Notes: a model not told the origin generated them from the sequence alone. A stretch of 64,000 nucleotides of DNA from Candidatus Heimdallarchaeota archaeon (GCA_016839875.1 JAEOTK010000015.1:10018-74017), one strand, 5' to 3'; positions 44,164 through 53,676 are shown, counted from the stretch's first letter. Numbers and translations are program-made.

Positions 44164-45861
44164 TTAACGTCTTCTTTTACCTTGGCTGTCTGCTAAAAGC
44201 TTCTGGAATTCGTCTCTCAAAACTGCTTCTTGTTCTTGTAGAACTCTTTTCTTTTCTTCTTCGAATTTATCATTTAGTGTTTGTAATTCCTTGTCCATTG
44301 CTTTTTTGTGTTCTTCCTCTAGTTCAGCAATTTCTTGTTTATGTTTCTCATCTAATTTTGACATTAGATCTTGTTGCTCTGTCTCCTTTTGAGAATCTAA
44401 TTCAAGTGTTAAGTTCTGTTTTTCCTCTTCAAATGAAGCTTTTAAGACGTTAAGTTCATTGATTTTTTCCTGTTCTGCAGCTTGTTTTATATTTTCTCGT
44501 TCTTGCTCAAATTCTTCAGAAAGCTGTTCTCTAAACTTGTTAAGCTCTTCATCTACAAATGCTTGACGAGCTTCTACAATTCGATTCAGAAATTCTTTAC
44601 TGGATACCATTTTCAGGGTTTCATGAATTCTTCCAATGTTTGTGATATTAGCTTGTATAGTTTCAAATTGCTCTTTGTCTAATAATTCCTTAGATTCTTT
44701 GATAATCGTTGGAACCATTTGAATTAATAGATCACTGATATCCTTCGGAATTATTGAAATAGAAGAAAATACTTCATTTAGTTTTTCATTTTCGTCTGAT
44801 AGATTTACGAGTGAATTCTCGATTTCCTTAACTAGACTTTTTTCTCTGAAAACCAAATCGTATGGTCCAATCATCATTGTTTGCTTTGTTTGTAACTGGT
44901 CATAGAAGGTTATATTGGCATTAATTTCATGTTCAATTTCACCAGTAGAGGACATACATCTGACAATTAGTTTTTGTTCATAGGTTTGATGGGTAAGTAA
45001 TTGATCAACAGTAAATTCTCTCACACCTTCGATAACTTCAACGCCATCTGGAATATTCAATCTGAAATTAACGTTGAATGCATCACCCTCACCTTCATTT
45101 TCTAGATGAATTGTTAAATCGGTGGGTTCACTTAACACTAAATCACGTGAAATTTTAATTTCAGGAATGATCTTAGGAAGTTTAATTTTCGAGCGAAATA
45201 GCCTTACAACTGTATCCATTGCATCATCTAAAGCTGGAAAGAATAATTCTCCCATAATTTGACTTAAACCAGGTTTGAGATGACTGCCAACTAATTGTTG
45301 AGCATTAAGCAGTGAAGTTGTGTCAGAATCTTTTACAGCTTTTATTGCATGACCTGCTGAGTAGAGTATCTGTTGTGCTCTTGTAAACCCTGGGTCATCT
45401 TTAATTTGTTCAATATATTGCAAGTAGTATTGTTCAGCTCCTGTAAAATCTTCGATTGAAAACAGAAAGAAACAAGCTGTGGAGATTAGTATGATACCTC
45501 TATCATATTCATTCCAGAGCAAATACTCTTGTGCAGCATTAACTAAATCGTCAACAACAGCATTTGTTGCTGCTTTCCAGTCGTCTTCGGAATTTAGTTT
45601 CTTAAAAACATATACTACATAATAGAGATTTTGAGCACTCATTCGATATTGCTTTTTTTCCTTGTTCTCTTCAGAAGCTCTTATGAAATTTCTAATGGCT
45701 TCATGATATAGATCTTCAGCTTGAGCAATTCCTCTTGCAGCTTCTTGGTTTCTAGCAGCTTCTAGATACTTTCTAGCAGAGTCAGCAAAGTTTGCACTTT
45801 TGAATAAGTCGCGTGCTTCTGACATAAGTTTTGCTAAATCCTCATCATACGACTTTTCCAT
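44164..45861 (-). CDS. Alpha-solenoid, beta-sandwich and coiled-coil protein
   Basis: 565 residues, no signal or membrane helix, so cytosolic. Residues 1-225 are a repeat of helix pairs like TPR or alpha-SNAP (FKSANFADSARKYLEAARNQ, AEDLYHEAIRNFIRAS, GAEQYYLQYIEQI). Residues about 235-335 are an Ig-like beta-sandwich (TDLTIHLENEGEGDAFNVNF). From about 420 to the end is a charged coiled coil rich in Glu, Lys and Gln, ending in KRRR. A solenoid followed by an appendage-like sandwich recalls eukaryotic coat, SNAP and TRAPP components, but the resemblance is by layout only. It has its own promoter. Confidence 0.65.
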   Translation of the reverse strand: MEKSYDEDLAKLMSEARDLFKSANFADSARKYLEAARNQEAARGIAQAEDLYHEAIRNFIRASEENKEKKQYRMSAQNLYYVVYVFKKLNSEDDWKAATNAVVDDLVNAAQEYLLWNEYDRGIILISTACFFLFSIEDFTGAEQYYLQYIEQIKDDPGFTRAQQILYSAGHAIKAVKDSDTTSLLNAQQLVGSHLKPGLSQIMGELFFPALDDAMDTVVRLFRSKIKLPKIIPEIKISRDLVLSEPTDLTIHLENEGEGDAFNVNFRLNIPDGVEVIEGVREFTVDQLLTHQTYEQKLIVRCMSSTGEIEHEINANITFYDQLQTKQTMMIGPYDLVFREKSLVKEIENSLVNLSDENEKLNEVFSSISIIPKDISDLLIQMVPTIIKESKELLDKEQFETIQANITNIGRIHETLKMVSSKEFLNRIVEARQAFVDEELNKFREQLSEEFEQERENIKQAAEQEKINELNVLKASFEEEKQNLTLELDSQKETEQQDLMSKLDEKHKQEIAELEEEHKKAMDKELQTLNDKFEEEKKRVLQEQEAVLRDEFQKLLADSQGKRRR

Positions 45862-45881
45862 ACCTCTAAAGCTACCTAATC

Positions 45882-45891
45882 AATATATAAA
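45882..45891 (-). promoter_or_regulatory. TATA box, leaderless promoter
   Basis: The minus strand reads TTTATATATT centred 26 nt before the ATG of the solenoid/coiled-coil gene, so the transcript would be leaderless. Confidence 0.65.
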
Positions 45892-45977
45892 TTTATTTTA
45901 AGAATCAATAGAGATGATTTCCTTGAAGGAAATTTCGAATAAGCAATCTTGAGAAATTTTAACAAAAATGAAGGAAA

Positions 45978-46054
45978 TGGTGGACCGGGCGAGATTCGAA
46001 CTCGCGGCCTCTTCCATGCCAAGGAAGCGATCTTCCAGGCTGATCTACCGGCCC
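45978..46054 (-). tRNA. tRNA-Ala (GGC anticodon)
   Basis: Acceptor GGGCCGG/CCGGTCC with the G3-U70 wobble that marks Ala. Anticodon loop TTGGCAT, T arm GCGAG-TTCGAAT-CTCGC, A73 and encoded CCA. Confidence 0.95.
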
Positions 46055-46116
46055 AGTTTCATATGATTTTATTTACCACATGTTCGGTCTTGAATCATTA
46101 AAAACACAGCAAAGAC

Positions 46117-46281
46117 TTAGTGTTTATGCCAGGCATAAGCTCTAATTTTCGAGGATCTTCCAAAACCACAAGAAGCGCATTCTTTGTGACGTTTATGAAA
46201 AGAGTGACGACCACATCTTCTACAGACTATGTGGGTCGATTTTTTATTATGCCTTCCAAATGATGGTGTTCCCTTTGTCAT
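46117..46281 (-). CDS. rpl37e: Ribosomal protein L37e
   Basis: 54 residues. [20 protein letters not shown], then [30 protein letters not shown] form the L37e zinc finger (CxxC...CxxC). It starts 19 nt after the Lsm stop, the Lsm-L37e pairing conserved across archaea. Confidence 0.95.
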   Translation of the reverse strand: MTKGTPSFGRHNKKSTHIVCRRCGRHSFHKRHKECASCGFGRSSKIRAYAWHKH

Positions 46282-46299
46282 TTCTTATCCTTCCTTAGA

Positions 46300-46524
46300 T
46301 TATTTTGGAGGTGGGCTAATCATGATGACATTGTCTCCTCTGACAATAATATCACCCAATTTTGTACTTCCTTCTTCACCTATTTCTTCAGCATCTGCCA
46401 GAGTTAGATTGAGGTGGATGTCATAATTTTTGAGAATTCCTCTCATTCGTCGATTTCCTCTCAATCGAATTAATACTCTATTTTCACGAGCTTGATTTAG
46501 TATATCCATCGGTTTAGATGACAT
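46300..46524 (-). CDS. lsm: Sm-like protein (SmAP1/Lsm)
   Basis: 74 residues. The Sm1 motif is RVLIRLRGNRRMRGILKNYDIHLNLTLADA and Sm2 is IIVRGDNVIMISPP. It forms heptameric rings that bind U-rich RNA. The chosen ATG has GGAG 8 nt upstream; longer in-frame starts are unlikely. L37e is co-transcribed. Confidence 0.93.
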   Translation of the reverse strand: MSSKPMDILNQARENRVLIRLRGNRRMRGILKNYDIHLNLTLADAEEIGEEGSTKLGDIIVRGDNVIMISPPPK

Positions 46525-46690
46525 AATCATATCTCCAAATCTTACGATTTCAAAACCTAAGCTTTTATTATAAAGATTTTGATTAAAGAAAAAAATTGAG
46601 AGAAACTTACTAATTGGAATTATTGGGTAAATAGTCAACATCTGAAAATCTTCAGTGAATCAGTTTTTTTACTTTAGTTAAAAATCGTTA

Positions 46691-46701
46691 CCTTTAAGTA
46701 G
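46691..46701 (+). promoter_or_regulatory. TATA-like element for L11-SecE-Spt5
   Basis: CCTTTAAGTAG is about 55 nt before the L11 ATG. GAGG at 46741-46744, 7 nt before the ATG, is the ribosome binding site. Confidence 0.4.
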
Positions 46702-46751
46702 AGTTCTTCTGCATCTGACTTGACAGAACATTACTACATGAGGAATTATTC

Positions 46752-47249
46752 ATGAGCGCAGAAATTGTAACAGTTGATTTACTAGTTGATGGCGGATCTG
46801 CTTCCCCCGGAGGTGCAATGGGTCCAGCCCTTGGTCCACTAGGTGTTAATATTGGTCAAGTTGTACAAGAAATCAATAAACAGACTCAAGCATATAAAGG
46901 AATGAAAGTTCCTGTAAAAATAACAGTAAACAAAAAAACAAGAGGCTTTGAATTAGAAATAGGTATTCCCCCAGCTTCAGCTTTAGTTCTCAAAGCAGCA
47001 GGTGTTGAAAAAGGATCTGGTACTCCTAATACTGATAAAGTAGGTAATATCACTTTTCAACAGCTTATTGAAGTAACAAAATCAAAAGTGTCTGATTTAT
47101 CAACAACATCACTAAAACCTGGTTGCAAGGAAATTCTTGGAACAATGGTTACTATGGGAGTAACTTGTGAAAATAAAGATCCACGAGAAATTCAACAAGA
47201 AATAGATAAAGGTAAATACGACAAACTTATTGCTGATGCAGAAAAGTAG
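46752..47249 (+). CDS. rpl11: Ribosomal protein L11
   Basis: 165 residues. The N-terminal domain is LLVDGGSASPGGAMGPALGPLGVNI, and the C-terminal rRNA-binding domain includes KVGNITFQQLIEVTK and GTMVTMGVTCENKDPREI. It shapes the GTPase-associated centre. Here it precedes secE and spt5 rather than following them, and L1, L10 and L12 are absent. Confidence 0.95.
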   Translation: MSAEIVTVDLLVDGGSASPGGAMGPALGPLGVNIGQVVQEINKQTQAYKGMKVPVKITVNKKTRGFELEIGIPPASALVLKAAGVEKGSGTPNTDKVGNITFQQLIEVTKSKVSDLSTTSLKPGCKEILGTMVTMGVTCENKDPREIQQEIDKGKYDKLIADAEK

Positions 47250-47319
47250 TAAGAAGAATAATGTTCAACATAAGAATAAATAAAAGCAAATAAACAACTT
47301 ATCTAAAGAGGAAAGCTAA

Positions 47320-47526
47320 ATGAGTAAAATTGTACTTAAAACCAGAACTTTCTTTTCAAGCAGTAAAAGACTATTACGACATGCCAAGATGCCAAGTAGA
47401 AGAGAACTTTCAATTACTACTAAAATGAGTGCTCTTGGTGTTGTGATCATAGGATTAATTGGATATGTTCTTAGTTTACTATTCAATGCGATTATTAATG
47501 CTATTCAACAAACTGGTGGATCCTAA
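47320..47526 (+). CDS. secE: Protein translocase subunit SecE
   Basis: 68 residues. A basic amphipathic N-terminal helix (SSKRLLRHAKMPSRRELSITTKM) is followed by one membrane helix, the Sec61-gamma type. It clamps SecY. spt5 follows, the conserved archaeal pair. GAGGAAAG upstream is the ribosome binding site. Confidence 0.9.
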   Translation: MSKIVLKTRTFFSSSKRLLRHAKMPSRRELSITTKMSALGVVIIGLIGYVLSLLFNAIINAIQQTGGS

Positions 47527-47570
47527 TATTCCTCAAATTAATTATTAGATAATATTAAAGATGTGATAAA

Positions 47571-48059
47571 ATGCCTATCTACGCTCTTAGAACTACTATA
47601 GGTCAAGAACATTCCTTAAGCGAACATCTAGCTCGTAGAGCTGAAAACAGACCTCATCTTAAGATCTATTCTGTTTTGGTTCCAGGTGGGTTGAAAGGCT
47701 ATATTTTTGTTGAAGCTGAATCTATAGATGATGTAGAGATTCTTGTTGAAGGAATGAGACATGTACGTAAAAGACCTCGAGCTTCAAGAGCTGAAGAAAT
47801 TCCTTTAGATGAACTAGGACATTTTCTCATACCTAGACCTGTAATCGAGGGTGTTGACATTAACGATATAATAGAAGTAATTAATGGACCATTCAAAGGA
47901 TCAAGAGCTAGAGTTCTTGATATTAATGTTGGAAAGGAAGAGGTTACCGTTGAGCTTCTCGCAATGGATCTACAAATACCTGTTACAATCTCAGGAGAAT
48001 CTATTAGAGTAATTGAGAAAGCAGTCGAAAAGGAAAAAGAAGAAGAATATTTACTTTAA
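47571..48059 (+). CDS. spt5: Transcription elongation factor Spt5 (NusG)
   Basis: 162 residues. The NGN domain (MPIYALRTTIGQEHSL, KIYSVLVPGGLKGYIFVEA, RHVRKR) is followed by a KOW domain (VINGPFKGSRARVLDINVGKEEVTVEL). It binds RNA polymerase with Spt4. It carries a short acidic tail. Confidence 0.95.
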   Translation: MPIYALRTTIGQEHSLSEHLARRAENRPHLKIYSVLVPGGLKGYIFVEAESIDDVEILVEGMRHVRKRPRASRAEEIPLDELGHFLIPRPVIEGVDINDIIEVINGPFKGSRARVLDINVGKEEVTVELLAMDLQIPVTISGESIRVIEKAVEKEKEEEYLL

Positions 48060-48089
48060 CTGCTCTAGTTTCTATTTTATTTCTTGAAT

Positions 48090-49130
48090 TCAGAGAAATT
48101 CTTCCAGCGTTGTCTTTTTCTTTGCTAGATTTATAGGTCTTGCATACAAATCTAGTTTTTGACGAACTATTGCAGCGAATTCTGAATCAAATCCATAGAG
48201 TGTATAAACCTTTTCTGGTTTTACTGCTTTGACATATTCCAGTAATTCATGGCAATTAGCGTGCATAGAAAATGGAAATGCTTGTTCGAATTTGGAATAT
48301 GGAAATCGCGAAGCTTGACCTGTAACAATTCCTCTAGATATATTTTCCTTTTCCAAGAAGGGGGGGATTTCCTTTGTTGCTCTTGGTAGAAAAACAACAC
48401 TATTCTTATTCTCTAGTGTTTCATCATTAAGCATATCAAAACTATTCCAGTTTAAATTCTGACCTTCTCTTTTGTAAATCTTATTAATCTCACTTGTTCT
48501 GGAATCACAATAGATATCGACAGAAAGCATACTATTCAGATATGCACCAATCTCTTGTGCAGCTCCTAGATGTCCAATGTTGATTACTGAAATAAATTCT
48601 TGTTTCAGATTACTTGTAATCCATTCTAGAAGTGATCCTTTGATCCTTTCACGTGAATCAAAGAATAAGTCAAGTTTACCATATGTTGATTCTATTATCA
48701 GAATGTCTATATCCTCGGGTATTGTAGCTTTAGGTACAGTTAGCATTTCATCCGTACTTATGTCACCTGTGTAACAAATGGTCATATCATCGAAATAGAA
48801 AATTAATTGTGCTGCTCCAAGTAGGTGCCCAGCTGGGATAAACTTTACCTCAATATCATTAACTCTAGCGCTCTTTTCAAAATCTACGAAATGGGTGTTT
48901 TGAACTTTTCTTGAGGTCAGTTTTTCATACAATTCTCCAGCAATTTGTGTTGAATAAACTTTGATACCTTCGTTAGGAAAAGCTAGAGAATGGTCTGTAT
49001 GTGCATGAGTTATGAAAACAGCATCAATACCTTTAGTTGCACTAATAGATGTAGGGTCAGCCATAAACCTGATATTTTCTGGTTTCTTGTAGAATTTTAT
49101 CCCTTTTTCGTATTTGAATAAAGTAGGCAT
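48090..49130 (-). CDS. Metallo-beta-lactamase beta-CASP-like nuclease
   Basis: About 346 residues. Zinc motif HAHTDHS near 40, then IPAGHLLGAAQ, CYTGDIS, and ESTYGKLD as in the RNA/DNA-processing MBL nucleases (Ysh1, Artemis/SNM1, Exo of ligase-associated systems). The late VTGQASRFP and FPFSMHANCHELLEYVK match the C-terminal zinc His. Likely an exonuclease or endonuclease on RNA or DNA; substrate open. ATG chosen over a TTG five codons upstream. Confidence 0.75.
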   Translation of the reverse strand: MPTLFKYEKGIKFYKKPENIRFMADPTSISATKGIDAVFITHAHTDHSLAFPNEGIKVYSTQIAGELYEKLTSRKVQNTHFVDFEKSARVNDIEVKFIPAGHLLGAAQLIFYFDDMTICYTGDISTDEMLTVPKATIPEDIDILIIESTYGKLDLFFDSRERIKGSLLEWITSNLKQEFISVINIGHLGAAQEIGAYLNSMLSVDIYCDSRTSEINKIYKREGQNLNWNSFDMLNDETLENKNSVVFLPRATKEIPPFLEKENISRGIVTGQASRFPYSKFEQAFPFSMHANCHELLEYVKAVKPEKVYTLYGFDSEFAAIVRQKLDLYARPINLAKKKTTLEEFL

Positions 49131-49218
49131 GATTGAACCCTGCAAATATATTTCTTGCTGGTCATAATGCTCACGAAGAAATCTTAAATCTTTTTACTAT
49201 ACTCTTGACTAAAAGTAA

Positions 49219-51591
49219 TTAGAGTTCTAATTCTTCAATTACTGCATCCGTAAGTGTTCTGAATTTTAAACCAAGAAGCATCGATCCTTCGAATAATATC
49301 TCTTTATTCATATATGCAGAAGCTGTATTTACCGTACCCATAAATATTCCACTTGCAATAGATGGATCCATGACAATAGTTACATTAGGATTCTCAACCT
49401 TTTGTTCACCAACAGTAAATACTCCATTTTCATTTTTTATGAAATAATGCTTATCTTCTCCAATTGAAATTTGAAATGAAAATTTAGATTTTTTGTTCTT
49501 CTTCTGAATCTTTTCATTCTCATTACAAACCTGAGCTAGCATGTCTAGATACAGAGGAATGTCTTCGTTAGAGAATGAGCGCCTTTTAATTTTCATTTTA
49601 ATCAAAGACCTCAAATCTCCTTCATCTATATCAAGTTCTTCTGAATATAATAGATCAGCTTCAGGAGTTTCCACTATAAGAGCAAGTTCATATCCTTCAC
49701 TTATTGATTCAAGAATTTTTCGAGGTTGAATTTCTTTACAATCACCTATTTTGAATATTCTTTCTACTTTTCCCTTTGCTATTTCTTCTGCTTCTAATGA
49801 AGGTTGAGCTGATGTTAAGATAATATCATCAAATTCAATACTTGATATTTTTCCATCTTTTTCTACAACAATTTCCTTGTCTTTGATTTCCTTTATTGTG
49901 GTTTCCAGACATATTTCTATTTTATCATCTTCTTCGATGGTTGGTAGTACTTCTCTTGCAACAAGAGAATAAACATCGACACCAAGCCTTTTCTTTTGAC
50001 TAACAATAGTCACTTCTTTATTTGCACAAGAAAGGAATTCAGCTACTTCTATCCCAATCATGTCACCTCCTAATACAACAACATTCTGACCTTTTGGAAT
50101 GGAACCACCAAGGACATCATCATAGGTGGAATATTTGATTTGATCAATCCCTTGTATTTCTGGAATTTTCGGGGAGATACCCGTAGCTAGAATGAGAACA
50201 TCTGGGTTATGTCTAGATAGAACATCCTCAGAAAGAGGAGTGTTTAAACTAACATCAATTTCGTTTTTCTTAATAATGTGAGAGTAATAATCAATTAGAT
50301 TCTGAACTTCGTTTTTCATTGGAGCTGTTTTAGCATAATTCAATGAACCACCAATGAATGCATTCTTTTCAACTATCTTAACATCATGACCTCGGATTTT
50401 AGAGGTTCTAGCAAACTCTAGACCGGCAGGTCCTGCTCCTACAACTAAGATATTAAGAGGTTTTTTGGCCAATTCAATATCTTCATCTGAACCTGTAAGA
50501 TTAGGATTGATAGCACAAAGCACAGGTTGTTCTGTCATGATTTGATTAAGACAAGTATTACATCCAATACAAGTTCGAACTTCTTCTTGCATTCCATTAT
50601 TAACCTTGTTAGGAAACTCAGGATCAGAAAGTAATGCACGACCAATTGAAACTAAGTCCAATCCATTTTCTTGGAGAATTCTCTCTGCAGTGTCTTCAGT
50701 TGTTATTCTTCCAACTACAGCGACTGGGGTTTTATCTAGAGCTTGTTTTACCTGTTGAGCATTATGAACAAAACACCCTCTTGGATAGTTCATATATGGA
50801 ACTACTGGAAAACGAGGACTGTCAAAAACACCCCCGGTAATATTAATTAAATCAACCCCCTCTTCTTCTAATATTTTAGCAATTTGAATAATATCCTCAA
50901 TTTCCAAACCTTCGGGGATATAGTCACTCCCATTTAATCTTACTCCTATAATGAAATCATTTCCACATCTTTTTCGAACTTCTCTGATAACTTCAACAGC
51001 TGCTCTAGTTCTGTTTTCAAACGTTTTTCCTCCATATTCATCATCACGTTTGTTTGTACGTAAAGAAAAGAATTGATTAAGTAAGTAACCATGACCTGCA
51101 TGGATCTCCACTCCATCAAAGCCTGCTTTTTTAGCTCTCAAACATGCATTGCCGTATTCTTTTACCATGTTGGAAATCTGTTTTTTTGTTAAGGGCTTTG
51201 GAGTCTCTCCTGACATTTCGAATGGTACGGCAGAAGGTGCAACAGCTTGAAGACCAATCATGAAAGAAGATGCTTGAGCTCCTGCATGATATATTTGGAC
51301 TAGACAGCGTGCACCATGTTTCTTAATAACTTCTGTTATTTCCTTGAATTTCTTGATTCTTTTATTGCTATCAATACTTAGCATTGTTGTCGTTCCAGCA
51401 CCTACTTTGTCAAAATAAGCAGCTTCAACTATGATTAGACCAGCTCCACCTTTAGCTCTTAATTCATAATATTCGATTAATTTATCAGGAACATTTCCTT
51501 CCTCATCACCGAAGTTAGTGTCCATTGCTGGCATAACTATACGATTCTTAATAGTGATATTTCTTAGTGTAAAAGGTTCTAATAGCTTCAT
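49219..51591 (-). CDS. Old Yellow Enzyme-type flavin oxidoreductase fused to SCP2 domain
   Basis: 790 residues. Residues 1-365 are the FMN TIM barrel (LLEPFTLRNITIKNRIVMPAM, EIHAGHGYLLNQFFS). A [4Fe-4S] site CIGCNTCLNQ...LC follows, then FAD/NAD Rossmann domains (ILVVGAGPAGLEFA, VVVLGGDMIGIEVAEFL). This matches 2,4-dienoyl-CoA reductase. The last about 100 residues (FQISIGEDKHYFIKN, ...NTASAYMNKEILFEGSMLLGLKF) are an SCP2 lipid-binding domain, a rare addition. A reductase that holds lipid-like or CoA substrates is inferred. Confidence 0.85.
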   Translation of the reverse strand: MKLLEPFTLRNITIKNRIVMPAMDTNFGDEEGNVPDKLIEYYELRAKGGAGLIIVEAAYFDKVGAGTTTMLSIDSNKRIKKFKEITEVIKKHGARCLVQIYHAGAQASSFMIGLQAVAPSAVPFEMSGETPKPLTKKQISNMVKEYGNACLRAKKAGFDGVEIHAGHGYLLNQFFSLRTNKRDDEYGGKTFENRTRAAVEVIREVRKRCGNDFIIGVRLNGSDYIPEGLEIEDIIQIAKILEEEGVDLINITGGVFDSPRFPVVPYMNYPRGCFVHNAQQVKQALDKTPVAVVGRITTEDTAERILQENGLDLVSIGRALLSDPEFPNKVNNGMQEEVRTCIGCNTCLNQIMTEQPVLCAINPNLTGSDEDIELAKKPLNILVVGAGPAGLEFARTSKIRGHDVKIVEKNAFIGGSLNYAKTAPMKNEVQNLIDYYSHIIKKNEIDVSLNTPLSEDVLSRHNPDVLILATGISPKIPEIQGIDQIKYSTYDDVLGGSIPKGQNVVVLGGDMIGIEVAEFLSCANKEVTIVSQKKRLGVDVYSLVAREVLPTIEEDDKIEICLETTIKEIKDKEIVVEKDGKISSIEFDDIILTSAQPSLEAEEIAKGKVERIFKIGDCKEIQPRKILESISEGYELALIVETPEADLLYSEELDIDEGDLRSLIKMKIKRRSFSNEDIPLYLDMLAQVCNENEKIQKKNKKSKFSFQISIGEDKHYFIKNENGVFTVGEQKVENPNVTIVMDPSIASGIFMGTVNTASAYMNKEILFEGSMLLGLKFRTLTDAVIEELEL

Positions 51592-51679
51592 TTACTTCAT
51601 TTCCTAGTACAGAGGAATTAAGAACATTACTAGAATAAAAATATTTGTTGCTACTCTTATTAAGAGAGAAAAGAACAAT

Positions 51680-52645
51680 CTAGAGATTCAGAATTTCTTG
51701 AATATTGAGATAATTATCATCTTTCAATCTTTTCTTTCTTATCTCTCTGTATCTGTGATTTCGTGGAAGATACATAAGCAAAATCACTTCTCTCACTTTG
51801 ATGAAAAGGTCAATTTTTTCCATCCAAATGTCGTCAAGTACATTTTCTGTTTCATACCCTTTCATGAATAGTGAAACAAATCTCTTTACAAATCTGTTTT
51901 GAATTTCTTGGTTTTCCATAAGAGGTTGATAGTAAAGCGGATAGTATAACGCTACAGCTAGTTCTGAAATAAACCATTTGTAACTTGCATGTTCAAAATC
52001 TATTATAGCTGAAATTTCATCGTTCTCAACAAAGAAATTATGTGTATGAAAATCAGCATGAACTAGACCGTAAGAATCTTTGTGCTTTGGTAGATTTTCA
52101 GCTTCATGTAAAACCTTTGTAGCAGCTCTTACGGTTTCATCATCATCGTCTTTGAGTAAGTGAGGAATATCTACAGAACATTTAAACTCATAGCGTTTTG
52201 ATTCTTTTGGTTCAAAACTCTTTGCTAAAGCATGCATCCTACCTGTTATCTCTCCATAATTCATAATCATCTTATCGGACCAATTTAGTGCTTTTGAATC
52301 GTCTAGATGTTCTCCTTCAGCTTTTTCGAATACTACTGCATTAAGATATCCGCTGTCTTTGTCTATTTTTTCTACATTTCTCCCATTAACTGATTGTATA
52401 GGTTTTACAACAGGAACGTTGTTACCTGAAAGATAAATTATCCAATCTAACTCTGCTCTTACAAGTTCATGAGACATATGTTCATTGTCTCCAATACGAA
52501 GAAAACATTCTTTATTGTCCTTCAAGAAGGAATAGATCTCATTCTGAAATCTACCTTTAAAAGAGAGATTGTCAGGTTTGAAACCATATAATCTTCCGAT
52601 TTGTTCTAGATACTTGATTGGTATTCTTTTGCTAGAGTTCACCAT
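51680..52645 (-). CDS. APH/homoserine-kinase-II-like phosphotransferase, copy 2
   Basis: About 321 residues of the aminoglycoside phosphotransferase fold. Brenner motif HADFHTHNFF, metal Asp in IIDFEHASYKWF. Substrate is a small molecule; unlikely drug resistance. It is a close relative of the gene immediately upstream, with which its TTG alternative start overlaps. Confidence 0.8.
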   Translation of the reverse strand: MVNSSKRIPIKYLEQIGRLYGFKPDNLSFKGRFQNEIYSFLKDNKECFLRIGDNEHMSHELVRAELDWIIYLSGNNVPVVKPIQSVNGRNVEKIDKDSGYLNAVVFEKAEGEHLDDSKALNWSDKMIMNYGEITGRMHALAKSFEPKESKRYEFKCSVDIPHLLKDDDDETVRAATKVLHEAENLPKHKDSYGLVHADFHTHNFFVENDEISAIIDFEHASYKWFISELAVALYYPLYYQPLMENQEIQNRFVKRFVSLFMKGYETENVLDDIWMEKIDLFIKVREVILLMYLPRNHRYREIRKKRLKDDNYLNIQEILNL

Positions 52646-52653
52646 ACTTACTC

Positions 52654-53628
52654 TCAAAGTGTAGTTAATATCTCAAGAATATTAATGTAGTCATCCTCTT
52701 TCAGCCTTCTCGCTTGTTCTTCCTTTACATGATTCAATTGAGGAGGGAGATACATGTACAATATTGCATGTCTTACCTTAATGAAACTATCAATCATCTC
52801 CATCCATTTTGAATCTAGAGTGTTTTCTGAATTATATCCTTCAATGAACAAAGGCAGAAAACGTTTAACAAATTCAATCTGTTTATCTTTATTTCTGCTT
52901 AATTGTGTAGCATATAAGGGATAGAATAAAGCTACAGCTATTTCAGAGATGAACCATTTGTAACAAGTTCTGTCAAAGTCTAGAATGGCTGTTATCTTAT
53001 TGTCCTCAACGAAGAAATTACCTGTATGAAGATCTCCATGCACTAATCCATATCCCTCTTTATCCTTGGGTAAACTTTCAACCTTCTGAAAAATCTCGGT
53101 TACTTTTTCGACAATTTCTACATCTTCATTTTTTAGCATACGTTCTATATCTAGAGAGGGCTGGAAATCATAACGCTTAGATTTTTTTGCTTGATAATTC
53201 TTTGCTAATGAATGCATTCTTCCTGTTACTCTACCGTATTCTATGATAATTTCATCTGACCAGTCTTGTGGGTTCGCATGATCTAGGTGTTTTCCTTTAG
53301 CCTTTTCGAAAACTACAACATTGAGATAGCCATCTTCTATCTCCACTTTCTCGATATATTTTCCATTCATAGACTGTATCGGTTTAACTGCTGGTACTGC
53401 ATTATCAACTAGATGAACAACCCAATCAATTTCTGCTTCAACAAACTCAAAGAACATATGTTTACTATCTCCAATACGAACAAAATACTCCTGATTATCT
53501 TTCGAAAATGAGTAAACGTGATTCTCCATTCCACCTACGTAAGCTAGTTCATCTGGATTGAAGTCGTATAATTTTCCTATCTTGGAAAGATACTCTTTAG
53601 CTACTCTATTTTCTCCTTCATCATTCAT
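52654..53628 (-). CDS. APH/homoserine-kinase-II-like phosphotransferase, copy 1
   Basis: 324 residues, clearly a tandem paralogue of the next gene. Catalytic HGDLHTGNFF and ILDFDRTCYKWF. Both share the N-terminal Y-L-x-x-I-G-x-L-Y pattern and the W-(F)-ISE-AVAL-YPL end. Both probably phosphorylate related metabolites such as sugars, choline-like or amino alcohols. Confidence 0.82.
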   Translation of the reverse strand: MNDEGENRVAKEYLSKIGKLYDFNPDELAYVGGMENHVYSFSKDNQEYFVRIGDSKHMFFEFVEAEIDWVVHLVDNAVPAVKPIQSMNGKYIEKVEIEDGYLNVVVFEKAKGKHLDHANPQDWSDEIIIEYGRVTGRMHSLAKNYQAKKSKRYDFQPSLDIERMLKNEDVEIVEKVTEIFQKVESLPKDKEGYGLVHGDLHTGNFFVEDNKITAILDFDRTCYKWFISEIAVALFYPLYATQLSRNKDKQIEFVKRFLPLFIEGYNSENTLDSKWMEMIDSFIKVRHAILYMYLPPQLNHVKEEQARRLKEDDYINILEILTTL

Positions 53629-53676
53629 AGAGTGGCAACATTCTCAAACATTAATATTCTTTACTAACATCACCTA

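Noticed and set aside
51680..53628. Aminoglycoside resistance genes
   Set aside because: The fold is shared by metabolic kinases and the pair sits in a chromosomal setting without mobile elements.
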